Of a stretch of 64,000 nt of DNA, positions 1 through 11,938 are shown in pieces; the stretch's first letter is position 1, and each line of letters opens with the position of its first letter. Origin of the DNA: Pseudeuparius sepicola. Lineage: Eukaryota > Arthropoda > Insecta > Coleoptera > Anthribidae. Below the pieces are notes generated by a model. That model did no database searches. It was not told where the DNA came from and saw nothing but the letters and a program-made list of their open reading frames with translations. Location of the stretch: NCBI GenBank assembly GCA_963920635.1, contig OY987308.1, positions 3,476,225 to 3,540,224 of the forward strand. Reading direction: 5' to 3'. Both the position numbers and the translations under genes were made by a program.

Positions 1-69
1 CCACGCCCCTCGGTCGAAATGAGCGGAACTTTGTGGAAGTTCGTGGAAGTTTCTGGACGGCTACTGGGC

Positions 70-115
70 TGCTATATAAGCGGCGCCGCGGCGCGTGACC
101 GCGCTTACGGCAGTA
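70..115 (+). promoter_or_regulatory. TATA-type promoter retained in the hAT derivative
   Basis: TATATAAG at 73-80 is followed by a GC-rich stretch and about 110 bp later by the start of the truncated transposase reading frame. The same block is conserved in every hAT copy of the window. Promoter role is inferred from the TATA box and its position upstream of the ORF. Confidence 0.45.
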
Positions 116-193
116 TTGTTCCATGCGAACTCGAAGCGAATAAAAGTGAAAAGTGGTGAACGAATAGTGAAGAGAATTAAGTGTACCGTGTAA

Positions 194-610
194 GTGAGTA
201 ATTTTAGTGCGCTGTTATTCGATGACCTTGTTAAGGATAGATACGTGAATAATTATTACTGTCGAAAAATTGAGGGGAAAAAAGGAAGGGTGATAAACCT
301 AAAGGTATGGACTACTGGAAAAAGTGGTGTAGTCAAGGTCAAGGGGTTTCTAATAAAGAAACAAATTTGGATTTAGCTATCAAAGCTTCAGCTACCTTGC
401 ATGCTGATAAGAAGACTGCCTACCCCGAAATCTAGTTTGGAATGCCTAGATATGTGCGATAAAAACCTTTATCCTAATATTTACACATTACTACAAATCT
501 TGGCTACCATTCCTGTATCCACTGCTACCCCAGAAAGGTCTTTCTCGAGCCTAAGGAGACTGAAAAACTATTTACGAAACACTACAAGTGAAAACAGACT
601 TAATGGTTAA
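194..610 (+). pseudogene. hAT transposase remnant: N-terminal stub plus C-terminal dimerisation region
   Basis: Two overlapping frames. The first (194-376) matches the N-terminal stub seen in sibling copies (FSALLFDDLVKDRYVN) but is frameshifted after about 30 residues. The second (401-610) carries the hAT dimerisation signature, with LYPNIYTLLQILATIPVS followed by TATPERSFSSLRRLKNYLR. The frame stops at NG-stop because a 7-nt deletion relative to siblings removes part of the LALMNIH motif. The catalytic DDE core is absent in all copies, so no active transposase can be made. Confidence 0.82.
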
Positions 611-894
611 TGAACATTCATTATGGAACAGAAATTCATGCAGATGAAGTAGTGGATATATTTAAAAGAAAAAGCCGAAGATTTCTTCTTTAATGGTTTT
701 AGATTTAGCGCAGAGGAACGAAATTAATTTATCCATTTCATTTAAAGTTAAGAACTTTATAAATATGTCGTAGTTTTTCGGATGAATATATAGATATTAA
801 ATTTCATGTAAGTATATTTTTGTTGTTTTATTTACTTCTCAAACTAACCCCCCCCCCCCCCCCCAAAAAAAACTAAATCCTGGCTACGCCCGTG

Positions 895-1018
895 GGCCCG
901 TACCTATATAAAAGGACTAGTCCATATGTAAACGGACTGAAGATATTAGTCCATATGTATAAGAAGCTTGTCCGTCAACAAACGGTCTAGTCGGTTTGCA
1001 AAAAGACTCGTCCTATTA
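895..1018. other. Short degenerate repeat between two elements
   Basis: No gene is seen. The segment contains repeated AGTCCATATGTA and ACGGWCT-like words; similar words (AGTCCGTATGT, ACGGTCTG) recur at 4040-4115, on the far side of the two foldbacks. This suggests one older repeat that was split by those insertions. Confidence 0.3.
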
Positions 1019-1020
1019 TA

Positions 1021-2216
1021 CAGGGTGAGTCAGAATGTCTATAGTAAATACTTTAAAGGGGTGTTCGGCAGGTGGTTTTAAGGGGCTTTCCTTGCCAAGT
1101 TATTCGGGTCTACAGGGTGACCCAAAAGTATTTTTTTTATTTATATCTCAATAACGGCGCTACTTAAAAATTTGAAATTTGGTATGTGTTATCTACTTAC
1201 TGGAGGACGCCCTATGGTAGTTTATTCATTTACACAGTGCATTAAAAAAGGGTAAAAACTAACAACCCCTATTAAGTTTTTTTCTCAAAATTTTTTGAGG
1301 TTATCTTTTTGGTCTTACAGATCCATCATTTCAGTGTATCTTTTCATTTTGCAACAAAAGTGTACTCTTGTTTCATAACGATAAAATCAACCGTTTGCGT
1401 TGAAATTGGCAAAACGTGTCCCAAAACACCTGTTAACTTCAACATTCGAAACATAAAATTTTCAGCTTCCACTTTTAAATGTTACAGATCAATTTTATAT
1501 TCAAAATAAACAAAAAAAAAATGCTTTCAAACGTTACCCATCGACTGTACCATTTAAACTGAGAAATAAATTCAATGTACCAAAACTTATTAGCTTTCAA
1601 AGTGGAAAGTATTGAATTTAACAAAATTTGAGCACCATATTTCAAGAAAACCAATACTGTTTTGACCAATGTCCAATTGGTATTTTTTTCCTTATTTTGA
1701 ATGTACAGTCGATGTGTAACGTTTGAAAGCGGTAGGTAAAAATTTTATGTTTCGAATGTTTATGTCGAAGTTAACAGATGTTTTGGGGCACCTTTTGCCA
1801 ATTTCAACGCAAACGGTTGATTTTATCGTTATGAAACAAGAGTACACTTTTGTTGCAAAATGAAAAGACACCCTGAAATGATGAACCTGCAAGACCAAAA
1901 AGATAACCTCAAAAAAGTTTGAGCAAAAAAATTAATAGGGGTTGTTGGTTTTTACCCTTTTTAGGGCACTGTGTAAATGAATAAACTACTCTAAGGCGTC
2001 TTCCAGTAAGTAGATAACACATACCAAATTTCAAATTTTTAAGTAGCGCCGTTATTGAGATATAAATAATTAAAAAATACTTTTGGGTCACCCTGTAGAC
2101 CCGAATAATTTGGCAAGGAAAGCCCAAATCGAAAAAATTTATATGAAAGACCCCCCCTTAAAACCACCGGCCGAACACCCCTTTAAAGTAGTTACTATAC
2201 ATTCTAAGTCACCCTG
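1021..2216. mobile_element. TA-flanked foldback element A, about 1.2 kb near-complete palindrome
   Basis: The ends read TA-CAGGGTGAGTCAGAATG and the inverse ending ...CACCCTG-TA. The inner CTACAGGGTGACCCAAAAGT near 1111 has its inverse near 2090, and the arms pair over most of the element. TA flanks and CAGGGTG ends fit Tc1/mariner-type transposition. No transposase frame is visible; the open frames on both strands are mirror images of the same arms and are not genes. Confidence 0.7.
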
Positions 2217-2342
2217 TATACGGTCTATCTGCAACTAGACATATATATCACAGAGAGATTTAAACAAAGGCAGAATGTATGTGCAATGGTTTCCGTGCGG
2301 TTTCGACGACCGCCATTTCTGAATTATCCCTTCTTTTTTATA

Positions 2343-3848
2343 CAGTGTCCTCCAAAAAGTTCGCAGCATAGGGGGTAAATTTTTAATAATGAATGTTTTA
2401 TTTTAAAATTTAATTTTGGGGTTACTTTTTGCTTGAAAAAAGATGAAAAATGACCCACTCAAACGTGGTCATGCGACTTTCGTTATCTGTCAAAAATGAC
2501 ATTTAAAAAAATATATCGCCAAAAATGGGTTTATTAAATCAAAAAGTTTTACTTGAAAAAGTAGTTTCTTTTTCAATTTTACGTAAGTGTACCAAATTTG
2601 AACGCTCTAATAAAAGACTTAGTTTTTTGCCAATTTTTAATAATTATTATGAAATTTCTGAATAGTTTAAAAACTTGTAACTTCGTAAAAACTTTTTTAT
2701 ATCACTAGCTTTATCATTCTATTAACTTTTTAGTACTAATTAACAAATAGCTAGTTTACGGCTGTGTAGTTTTACTTAGTAGATAAAATAACGAGTTTTG
2801 TTATTTTATCTACTATTATTATTATTATTATTTTATCTACTACTAATTAACGATAAGAATAGATATTTTTCAAAAGAAAATGATATTAACGCTTTAAAGT
2901 TCTGTTACGTTTGCTGCAAAGTTGATGTACCGTCTTGCATTTGGGGTATAAATTTAGTTACATTACGTTTTCCAGTTCTAAATTGATGTCAAAGTAATAA
3001 TAAATTAAATTATTGTCAAACTATTTTACATATCTAAGCAGAATTCTTGACTTTTATGGTACAAATAATTATTATTACCTTTAAGTTTAATTTCGCATTA
3101 ATGGATATTGATGAGTAAGCCATGAAGAGAATTGAAGCAATTGTTTTTACCATTCTCCGTTTCAAGAGTACTAATTAAACTGTCAAATAAAAACAATTGC
3201 TTCAATTCTCCCCATGGCCTTCTCATAAATATATCGATTAACGTGAAATTAGACTGAAAAGTAATAATTATTAGTTCCATAAAAGTCAAGAATTCTGCTT
3301 AGATACGTAAAATAGTTTACTTATTATTATTTTGGCATCAATTTACAACTGGAAACCGTAATGTAACTAAATGTTATACCCCAAATGCTAGACGGTACAT
3401 CAACTTTGCAACAAACATAACAGAATTTTAAAGCGAAAATATCATTTTCTTTTGAAAAATACCTATTCTTATCGGTAATTAGTAATAAAAAGTTAATAGA
3501 ATGGTAAAACTAGTGACATAAAAAAGTTTTTACGAAGTTACAAGTTTCTAAAATTTTCAGAAATTTTATAATTATTAAAAATTAACAAAAAACTAAATCT
3601 TTTATTAGAGCGCGTTCAAATTTGGTACACTTACGTAAAATTGACAAAGAAACAACTTTGTTAAGTAAAACTTTTAGATATATTTTTTTAAATGTAATTT
3701 TTGACTGATAACGAAAGTCACATGACCAAGTTTGAGTGGGTAATTTTTCACCTTTTTTTAAGCAAAAGGTAACCCCAAAATTAAATTTCAAAATGAAACA
3801 TTAATTAAAAATTTCTGCCCTCTGCTGCGAACTTTTTGGAGGACACTG
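2343..3848. mobile_element. TA-flanked foldback element B, about 1.5 kb
   Basis: Ends are TA-CAGTGTCCTCCAAAAAGTT and the inverse AACTTTTTGGAGGACACTG-TA. The arms (containing CACTCAAACGTGG and its inverse, and CTTGCATTTGGGGTATAAAT and its inverse) pair across a centre near 3090-3170. A TTATTA microsatellite lies at about 2813-2832 in the left arm only. No protein signature. A diverged relative lies at about 9335-10055. Confidence 0.7.
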
Positions 3849-3850
3849 TA

Positions 3851-4252
3851 TAGGCCCATCGAAGAAGGATATTACTTCTTGCTGGTAGGTAATATTTTGA
3901 AGGAAAAAAGGTAGTTATTTAGTATAATGTATAGGTGCCCTAGATTTTTTTTCTGCAAAATACATACTAAGAAGAAGGCATATTCTCATTTAATGGGCCT
4001 ATATAAAAAATAAGGGTAATTAACTACGATTGCACAAACCGTCTGAATGTCAATAGTCCGTATGTCGACGGTTTGAAATGACATGTCATTTACATACGGT
4101 CTGTTTTCATATAGGGGCTGTAACATATACATACATTCTTTATTACTTCAATTGTGTTTATGACAGAAGAGGGTCTACTATAACAGATTATAGGTGGCTA
4201 CTGTTTTACAATACTTCGATGCTATTGTGTTAATACCAACAAACCATTTTAG
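3851..4252. other. Intronic stretch before the first visible SASH-like exon
   Basis: AT-rich, no coding signature. It ends in a normal acceptor (AACCATTTTAG) at 4252. It holds only the degenerate ACGGTCT-type words noted at 895-1018. Confidence 0.4.
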
Positions 4253-4427
4253 TCCAACGATGGAAGATCCTCAGCGGTTATAGGAATGGTGGAAAAAGTC
4301 CGCCACCTTCGCGAAGACGTACAAAGGAAAATATCAAGACTGAAAAGCGACGATCAAAGATCCTCCGATCAAACGTACACATGTTCCGCCAGTTCCGTCG
4401 AAAGCATACCAAGCGGCTCTGGCTCCA
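4253..4427 (+). CDS. SASH1-like: SASH/SLY-family adaptor, visible exon 1 (internal exon)
   Basis: This exon follows acceptor ATTTTAG and ends before GTAAGT, in phase 1. It reads from SNDGRSSAVIGMVEKVRHLR through a Lys/Arg-rich, probably coiled helix to a Ser-rich tail ending in SIPSGSGSS. Together with the next four exons it encodes the conserved core of SASH1/SASH3 (SLY) scaffold proteins: the GRAR...PSPYD motif, an SH3 domain and a SAM domain. Family knowledge: these are cytoplasmic or nuclear adaptors in signalling and cytoskeletal control; insect members are poorly characterised. The N-terminal exons lie upstream of the window. All five exons keep one reading frame across phases 1, 0, 1, 0, which strongly supports a real gene. 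Confidence 0.85.
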
Positions 4428-4484
4428 GTAAGTTTCTCTTGTTCTCATGAAATTTTCTTTATTCTGATTATGTTATCGTTTTAG

Positions 4485-4636
4485 GTACCCAGGCGTTGGT
4501 GAGAGCTGGGAGTAACCACAGCTCGATATCTACGGAAGAAGCCGATCCGAGTCCAACCGAACAAATTGTTGGTAGAGCCAGAGCTTTGGTGGATCACGTA
4601 CCAAGCCCTTACGATAAAGAAGCTTTGAAATTTAAG
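4485..4636 (+). CDS. SASH1-like: SASH/SLY-family adaptor, exon 2 (SLY motif and start of SH3)
   Basis: Acceptor TTTTAG at 4479-4484, donor GTAAAT at 4637. The exon joins in phase 1 (A+GT gives Ser) and ends in phase 0. It encodes a Ser/Thr-rich linker and then GRARALVDHVPSPYDKEALK, matching the family pattern GRAR.h.D..PSPYD...LK that enters the SH3 domain. The following intron is 8.4 kb and holds a Penelope-like element with nested insertions. Confidence 0.9.
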
Positions 4637-5108
4637 GTAAATAAACAAACAATCCGTTTTTTATTTTCTTAAATTTATTTGTGGCGTAAACGGATCCATT
4701 GAATTTTAATTGGGTTTTTCGCCACCAAACTGGTTAAAAGACAACTTTTTCAAGTTGCCTCGAAAATTCATAAATTCTTAACAGTAAACGAACTTAACTT
4801 TGAACTTGCAACTCAAAAAATATCTTCAAAAAAATTGGTTCCTGAGCTTTCGGAGAATAAATCTTCCTCCTTTCCCAAAGATCATGTCGCGTCAAAGTGA
4901 AATGACAGATTAATAAATTTCAGGTTAAAATGTCATGGCAACAGAAACAATAGCCTAGCCACCTGCCAGATATTGTACCCTGTGTTATATCTAATTATTT
5001 ATACTAACTTCTCTTTGAATAAGTGGCAATAATGTTTTACTGAATTCCACTGAACATTCAGAAACACAGTTGTCTGTATTTCCTAGAATAAATGCTGATT
5101 TTTATTTT

Positions 5109-6238
5109 TCATCTATTTCCTACTTCTTCTTTGAGAATTGGTTTGGACCTATCCCACAAAATCCTATGATTGTTATTAAAAGAGTGTTCACATATTTTCG
5201 AATTCGAAATTTGATTTTGCCTGATATAATTTTTATGTTCTTTTAAACGAACGTTAAATGGCCTACAAGTCTCTCCAACATAGAACTTTCCACATTCGCA
5301 AGGAATTTTATGAATGCAATTTTTTGAACTTTGTACCTTTGTATTAAATGGTTTTATTTTAACTAGCATCGATCTTAATGTATTTTTGGTTTTAAATACT
5401 GTTCTGACATTAAAACGATTGCCTATGCGTTTCAGCTTATCTGATAGTCCAGGAATACTTATAAGGAATAATTAAATTTACTGGTCGGTCCACCAGATTT
5501 ATTTCTGTAATTCTATTAGCATTGTTATTTTGTTGGCAATCCTGAAAAACTTGCTCAACAAATTCAATAGGATAACTATTCTTCTCAAGAACATGTTTTA
5601 TACATATATTTAATTTCCTCCTCAAATTTAGTGTTATTAGAACAAATCTCTTTAGCCCTGTCATACAAACTTTTAATTACTCCTTTTTTAACACTAATAT
5701 GATGATTGGAATTGAAATGGAGATATCTATTAGTATGTGTTGGTTTTCTATAGACACTAGTTTCTGATTTCAGATAGAAACATCTAAGAAAGGTAATTGA
5801 TTATTATTTTCAATTTCTAAGGTAAACTTAATAGAAGGTTCTTGCGAGTTTATAAAATTTAATAATGAATTTAAATCATCTACTCCATGTTCCCATATAA
5901 CAAATATGTCATCTACATATCTCCACCAAACATTAGGTTGGTGAACATATTTATCTAGTCAACTCATTTTGTTCAAAGTCTTCCATAAATAAATTGCTTA
6001 TGAATGGTGATAAAGGAGAGCCCATAGCCATTCCAAATTCCTGAGGGTAAAATTCATTTCCTAGTTGAAAATAAGTGGTTTTAACACAGAGTGTTGTTAG
6101 TTCTAATATTGCATCTATATTCAAATTGGCCCTTTCTACTAAGTCTGATCATTTTCTAACTTTCTGCGTAAAATATTCAATGATTTGTCAACAGGGTACA
6201 TTAGTAAAAAGACTAACCACATCAAAACTAGCTAGTAT
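5109..6238 (-). pseudogene. Penelope-like reverse transcriptase and GIY-YIG endonuclease remnant
   Basis: Reading the minus strand from 6238 downward: ASFDVVSLFTNVP, then EFGMAMGSPLSPFISNLFME near 6030-5970, then QPNVWWRYVDDIFVIWEHG at about 5940-5885 with the catalytic YVDD, then FLDVS near 5795. The C-terminus (5369-5109) holds a GIY-YIG type segment, IPCECGKFYVGETCRPFNVR followed by LKEHK. RT followed by GIY-YIG is the Penelope architecture. The frame is broken in several places (for example after TNVP, near 5945 and near 5670). The upstream piece at 12843-12960 reads FLEKIREHQFPDHYT before rejoining ASFDVV. Confidence 0.85.
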
Positions 6239-6850
6239 ACAGGGTGAGTTTTTTTCGATGCCCACTATGGGGATCTCGGAAACTAGCAGAGCTAGAACAA
6301 AGGTTAAATGGGGAAAGATTTTCAGTTTTGAATGCTCAATCTAATGCCCCTTTTGGATTTTTTAAAAAGATCACGGCTCACTAGATATTTTGAAAAAAGT
6401 GATTTTTGCTATTTCAGATATCTGTCGCTCCGTTATTTCTGATAATACAGAAAAACTGCAGAGACAAAAATTGTAGATAATTTTGGGCTTAATAAGATGA
6501 TCTTATCCAATTTTTTATGTTGTTTGTGATTTTTGAGATATGACATAAACTTTTGTTTTTTTAAATGTAAATCATAGTTGGCTGTTGCCTTATAAAATCG
6601 ACCATTTTTTGAGCTTTCCAAAGATATAATACTCGGCATAGTTATTACAAAAAATAAAGGAGCTATGGCTAATTTTCTGATTTTTTTTAAATTTTCACAT
6701 AGTCAGCCATGGAATATTTTCATAATTACGTTCTATTTTATAATTAGACATACTTAAAACTTTCTAATATTTTCTTTTTAGCTGGTAACAAAATGTTAGA
6801 AAATAAAACAAAAATTAAAAAACTCAAATTCTAATTATTATTTTAAAAGA

Positions 6851-7190
6851 TCACCTTTTAAAATAAAAAAGGTGTTCAAACAATCCACCATTATTATTTA
6901 TGCAAATATTGCATCTTTTTAAAACTGAATTTCTCGCCTTTCTTAGAGAGCGCCTGTCAATACTGGCAATTGCTTCTAAAACAGCCGCTCTTAGTTCAAC
7001 AATTGTCTCATACTTTATTTTGTACTGTTCCCCACAAAAAGAAATCCAAAACAGACAAATCGGGGGATCGGGGCTGCCAGGAAAAAGGTCTATTTCTCCC
7101 TATCCAACTATTTGGATAGAGCTGATGTAGGTGATTTCTTACGGGCAAATAATTATGTGGTGGAGCTCCATCATGATAATTTTTGTTTGA
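6851..7190 (-). pseudogene. Tc1/mariner-like (DDE_3-type) transposase C-terminal remnant
   Basis: Minus strand, reading down from about 7185: HDGAPPHNYLPVRNHLHQLY, then PNSWIGRNRPFSWQPRSPDL, then LDFFLWGTVQNK. After one frameshift it continues YETIVELRAAVLEAIASID and ends GGLFEHLFYFKR-stop. The DGAPPH...WIGR...WP.RSPDL..LDFFLWG block is typical of a large insect transposase group whose N-terminus is a DUF4817-type helix-turn-helix; such N-termini occur at 24378 and 26976, and another C-terminus at 49486. It lies centrally between the two arms of foldback C. Confidence 0.82.
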
Positions 7191-7619
7191 TTTTGTTACA
7201 TTTTGTTACCAGCTAAAAATAAAATATTTGAAAGTTTGAAGTACCTACCTATGTCTTACACCGAGAAAAACCGGCCAGTACAACAGTTGTACTACGAAAA
7301 ATTCAACAGAGTCAGAACACTGCTTATTATAATCTAGATATACATGTTAACTTGGTGTGGAATAAAAAAAAATTCTGTTTAGTAATTTCTAGATCTGTTT
7401 TACACAGTAGCTAGAAGTTTTACACAGTAGACCTAAAACAGGTGTAGTGCTTGTACAGCTTAATGTTGTTCTGAATCTGTAGTACAGAACTTGGTGTTAG
7501 ATTACCTTGGTATAGTAAAACAGATCAACTGTATTCTGTTTTGGTTAAGGGGGGGCCTCGCCATTGTATGTTTGGTTGCCTGTATCAATGTATTTTTATT
7601 TCCAACTAGCTGAAAAAAG

Positions 7620-9334
7620 TAGCGAATTTCAAAGGATTACAAAAAATACGGGTATTTTTAAAATATCCATAGATACTAATGACACTAGTTTAAAAGTTAT
7701 GGGCGAGAATTTTTTTTGAATTTCAAACTTTATGCCGGCATAAATTCGTCTATTTCGTCTCTTGAGCCGGAATTCTACCTTCGTTAAGATGGTCAGAGGT
7801 TTCCGAATATGCTCGGAACGAAAACCCGGTAGTAAACATTGTAATTATCCAGTCTTGTTGTAGACAAAAAACATGGGCAAAATACCCTTAAATTATGCAG
7901 CGGGAATACCAAAAGTGTAGCTATTGTTTATCAGATGGCGCGAAAAACAGACGATCGATGAACGGTTGACGCTGTTGTTACAGGTCCAGTTTAATAATTA
8001 CATATATTATGTTCATATGATCAATTTTACGTTTTGGCGATATAATATTTAAGCAACTAAGCTGTCTGATTACTTTTTTATGTTTTTGTATTACTTCCAT
8101 ATTATTATATACTATGAATTGCGAATTTTTAATATTAAAATAATATAAAACTTCAAAAGGAATATTCTGGAGAACCCCGTAGCTCAAAGACTCCGATTTG
8201 TGATTTTAACCCCTCTCTTTTCAGCAATGGTTCATTGATTTTTAGCTTGAAAGGTACACGGCGGCACTAAAAACTGCTTTAGTTGACTTTGCATTATTTA
8301 TACGTATGTCGCCGTTATGTATTTTTCGTGAGGAAAACACAATCGTTAGCATATAAACTTACATTAGGGGAGAATTCATATGTCTATGTCTCTATATGTA
8401 TAGGTATGTCGAAAATTATCTATACCGGGTGTTCCATTTTAATAAATGCAGCTATTATAAATATCTCAAAAACGAAAATCGCAAAAAATCACATAAAAGT
8501 TGAAGCATATGAGGTGCAATGTAAGACGCACGTTTTCACTTGTAGGCAGACGACGTTTTCAAGGTCACTTGAATGTCAACTGTGTTTTTTACTGTTAAAG
8601 GCATATCTTTAGTTCAAGAATATTATTCGGCACGTTTTCTGTAGGTATAGTATTGCTGGCTTAAAAGTTCTACAAAATTATGTTTAGTTTTTTCAATGAA
8701 ATGAAACATGGTCTTTTATGTGTACATAAGGTGTTTCTTCGTTTGCATTAACACTACATTCAAACACACATTTTAAGTAACGTAATAATTAAGATAAATA
8801 CATATCTCGAAAATAAAAAATGAAAAAAGAAAACGATATATTGATGCGAAAGAACATCTTCTGTACCTATATGTTAAACATCTACAGTGTGACCTCCGTT
8901 AAGGAGTTACCACCCTGGTAAAATATCTTTATTTGTTTACCGATTTTGATAAACTTTTCTTTGTTAGGTTCAAAAAGCACATTAAACAATGTGTGTAACT
9001 TTACTTTTGGGCTGTAATCACGGCCAACTGTCAACACATGGGCTCAATTTCAAAAAGTACTATTATTTGTTTAATAATATTTTTATTAGGTACAGGGTGT
9101 CCGCCTGAAGGTGATAGGAACATTCACTTTAACCATTCCGTATTTTTTGAGACAAATTAATGATTTAAAAACCAGTTTGTTGCAGTTTTTTCCAAACAAT
9201 GTAATGTCGTTTGGAAAAAAACAATCGAACGTCAAACAAAAGTTATAACCAAAAAACCTTTTTGGAAAAAATGAAGATATGGTGCAAAATGTATCTTTTT
9301 ATTAATTTAAACATATTTTTTTTATTAACGGATA
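7620..9334. other. Interior of the 5-kb TA element, no gene seen
   Basis: AT-rich with short open frames lacking any protein signature. MITE-like end words occur at about 8434 (ACCGGGTGTTCC) and 9090 (TACAGGGTGTCCGCCTGAAGG), but partner ends were not found, so they are probably truncated copies. Confidence 0.35.
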
Positions 9335-10055
9335 ATAATAGAACACATATGCAGTTAACTTTGGGGTTACCTTTCGATTAAAAACGAGGAAAAATAACCG
9401 ACTCAAACGTGGTCACGTGACTTTCGCTATCTGTCAAAAATTATATTTAAAAAATAAAATCCCTAAATTTGGCTTATTTGTCACAATTTCAAAACGTTTA
9501 ACTTGAAAAAGTCGTTTCTATTTTAATGTTACATAAGCGCCTATTTCCTATTTATAAAATTTCTTAAAATTTTAAAAAGTCATTACTTCGTAAAAACTAT
9601 TTTATATCACTAGCTATACAACATAATAAACGAGTATCATTCTATAATTTTATTAACTTTTTATTATTACTAAAAAATATCGATAAGAATATGTCTTTTT
9701 CAAAAGAAAATTATATTAACGCTTTAAAATTCTGTTTGACACAAAGTTGATGTACCGGCAAGCATTTAGGTAGTACCATAGAAGAATCTACTACGTAAAT
9801 TCTTCTATGGTAGTACCTATAAATTTATTTACATTACATTTTCCATTACTCTAAATGTATGCCAAAATAATACATATATTAAGATATCAGCAAATAGTAG
9901 GTATTTCACGTATCTAACAAAATTCACAACTTTACGTCAACTTTGGATCAAATACAACAGAATTTTAATTTCTTTCGGTTTATCAATATTAAGTACTTAA
10001 TGAAAAGTTAATAGAATGATAAAAGATAAAACTATAGTGACATAAATTCTAAATG
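9335..10055. repeat. Diverged copy of the foldback B arm
   Basis: Shares with 2400-3000 the blocks ACTCAAACGTGGTCA, GACTTTCG.TATCTGTCAAAAA and TCAAAAGAAAAT.ATATTAACG, with many differences. It contains a 49-bp perfect hairpin at 9769-9817 that foldback B lacks at that position. Confidence 0.55.
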
Positions 10056-10790
10056 TCAGTTAGGGTAAGTATTGTGATCACTCATGCGGTTTTGAGGGAG
10101 AATTATTATATGTCATGACAGTAGATTTGACAGCCGGTAGGTAGTCCTCTTACTTAATATTTTACTCAACAATAAAGGAGCGTAAATATTCATATTATTA
10201 TTTTGTGTTTAACAATTCACAGTTTCAATCCCAAAATACGCCAGGATGGGAGCGATGTGCTGTTATTTGTATAAAAAAGGGGGTCGGTCCGCCTGCCTCC
10301 CCCTAGACCCCTGGTTCCGACCAACGACCTTGCCGGGCAACAAAACAACTTATAAGGAACGGAAACTTATTTTAGCAAGGCGAAACATTACTTTTTATTC
10401 TCGCTCTGTACCAATGGCCGCTCTCCAACTCCAGCGCCATCTTACAGACACTTGCGCAATTTTTGCGCTCCAGTACCCAATTTCTGTTTTAGCAACATTT
10501 ATTCTAGTTAGGAACACGGTCAAATGAAGGTCGTCGCGAGGTGATGACGTTTTATTTCCGCCCTTAAGGTCTTTTTAAAAAATGGTACGAAATATGCCGA
10601 ATGCCTTCCGAATAGATACGAACGTACGGACGAAGACAACCTTCGGGATGCCGGTATCCATTTTGCTTGTTTGCGCCTTTGGGATCGGACCGTGCGGTAT
10701 TGTGTACTTATTGTGTTTGCCGACCTGCCATGCACAGAATGTCGGAATATAAACAACTGCTTGAGGACTGGTGCCTGGGTGAATCGATAG
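10056..10790. other. Higher-GC unrecognised island
   Basis: From about 10240 to 10760 base composition rises clearly above its surroundings, and open frames exist on both strands (93 codons + at 10246, a long minus frame to 10936). Neither shows a recognisable domain and both run into repeats. It may be captured host sequence or an old exon; no function is proposed. Confidence 0.25.
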
Positions 10791-11305
10791 AAAGATTGGT
10801 AATTATGGAACGTACTGTATGCACCGCCCGATTTTTTTGAAATTTTGGCTACCCCTCTATTTTCGAGGTCCCTGAACACGAATCTGACTCCAGTTTTTTG
10901 AGGTCGGTCGTAGTTTCCGAGAAAATGAATTTTCAAATTTCGTTATGACCCCACTTTTCACGGCCGGGCCGGACTAAACACTACGGCATAAATCTTTCAA
11001 AATTTCGGTTTTTCCGCGGCTTTTCGCGAAGTTTCGATGTTGCAGAAGGTGCAAAATAGGGTGGTGATCAGTTTGAGCTGCGTACAGTAAAAATTTATCC
11101 AGATTATAACCACAAATATCGCCGTGAAAAGTGGGGTCAAAACGAAATTTGAAAATTCATTTCGATTCATTTTCTCGGAAACTACGGCCCACCTCAAAAG
11201 ACTGAGGTCAGATTCGTATTCAGGGACCTCGAAAATAGGGGGGTAGCCAAAATTTCAAGAAAATCGGGCGGTGCATACAGTACGTTCCATAATTACCCAA
11301 TCTTT
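10791..11305. repeat. Small foldback, about 515 bp
   Basis: AAAGATTGGTAATTATGGAA at the left is mirrored by TTCCATAATTACCCAATCTTT at the right. Arms include GCACCGCCCGAT, GAGGTCCCTGAA and GTGGGGTCA blocks with their inverses. The centre (about 10965-11095) is unpaired and carries no coding signature. Confidence 0.6.
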
Positions 11306-11347
11306 TTTTCAGAAACACAAATCAAGTTTATCTGTTTTAGTATATTT

Positions 11348-11938
11348 TTCTTGAAATCGGCATTAAAATGTCCCAAAATCGTCATTAAAAGCACAGAAAT
11401 TTTTTCAATAAGTAGGCCTTAGCGAGATGTAAACATCAAACGTCAGACGCGGAGAAATCGCCCGTCAAAAGTGACCAAATATTCAAAACCCGGCCGATAA
11501 AGGCTCATTTAACTTTTCGTACACATTGCGAAATTGTTTCCTATAGAAGCGCAATCCTTCAGTATACATATTTTAGTAAATTTGAAAATCAATAGATTTG
11601 TTGTGTAGGCTGCACAAGAAGCAGCAGTTTGGTTTTTCTGTCAGAAGGTGCCGTACATCATTATACTTGTCCTTGGGTAGAGCGATCGGTAAAGTCAAGC
11701 AACGCCGCGCGTAGTCGGTTCGTGGACGGGTGATCCCTTATTATTATTTTCTTGCCTAATAAAACATTTTTTTTTCCGATTTCAAGAAAAATATAATATT
11801 TACCTCGGCACTGAAGTTCTTTTTATGACTCATGTGGTTTATTTGCCTCGGCCAGAGGCCTCAGCAACTAAACTCCACATGAATCATAAAAAGTTGAACT
11901 TCAGTGCCTTGGTACATAAATAACTATTTTAAGCAAAC
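11348..11938 (+). mobile_element. Helentron-like non-autonomous element (HINE), copy 1
   Basis: Architecture: 5' terminal TTCTTGAAATCGG, the inverse CCGATTTCAAGAA placed subterminally near 11779-11791, then a long 3' hairpin (CTCGGCACTGAAGTTC...GAACTTCAGTGCCTTGG) ending in TACATAAATAACTAT. This asymmetric layout is that described for Helentron/Helitron2-derived elements. It interrupts an approximately 80-bp subterminal repeat; the undisturbed relative at about 12088-12170 reads ACATATTTTTAAG, so insertion was within a T-run without a conventional duplication. It lacks the 31-bp hairpin present in copies near 51.4-53.1 kb. Confidence 0.65.
11682..11737 (+). ncRNA. 5S-rRNA-like internal promoter segment within the Helentron-like element
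   Basis: The stretch contains AAAGTCAAGCAACGCCGCGC, then GTCGGTT and CGTGGACGGGTGATCC, resembling the A-box to C-box part of eukaryotic 5S rRNA (AAGTCAAGCA.CG..G.GC...GT.CTTGGATGGGTGACC). Only about 56 nt of the gene is represented; the 5' third and 3' end are absent. It is a fragment, not a functional 5S gene, but could act as a Pol III promoter. Confidence 0.55.

Larger units (their letters stand above)
1..894 (+). mobile_element. hAT deletion-derivative element, copy 1 (cut by window edge)
   Basis: The sequence is the reverse complement of four full-length copies further right (20171, 40708, 44679, 48322) and ends with their terminal inverted repeat TGGCTACGCCCGTG. The left part lies outside the window. 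It keeps a TATA-type promoter, the N-terminal stub of a transposase and the hAT C-terminal dimerisation segment, so it is an internally deleted, non-autonomous derivative. The C-C tract near 849-864 is the G-tract beside the TIR in the other copies. Compared with siblings it has a small deletion near 605 that shifts the C-terminal frame. hAT assignment rests on the dimerisation domain and on 8-bp TSDs of sibling copies. Confidence 0.88.

Noticed and set aside
1309..1898. Mirror-image open frames on both strands
   Set aside because: They are the two arms of foldback A read in opposite directions and lack any protein pattern.
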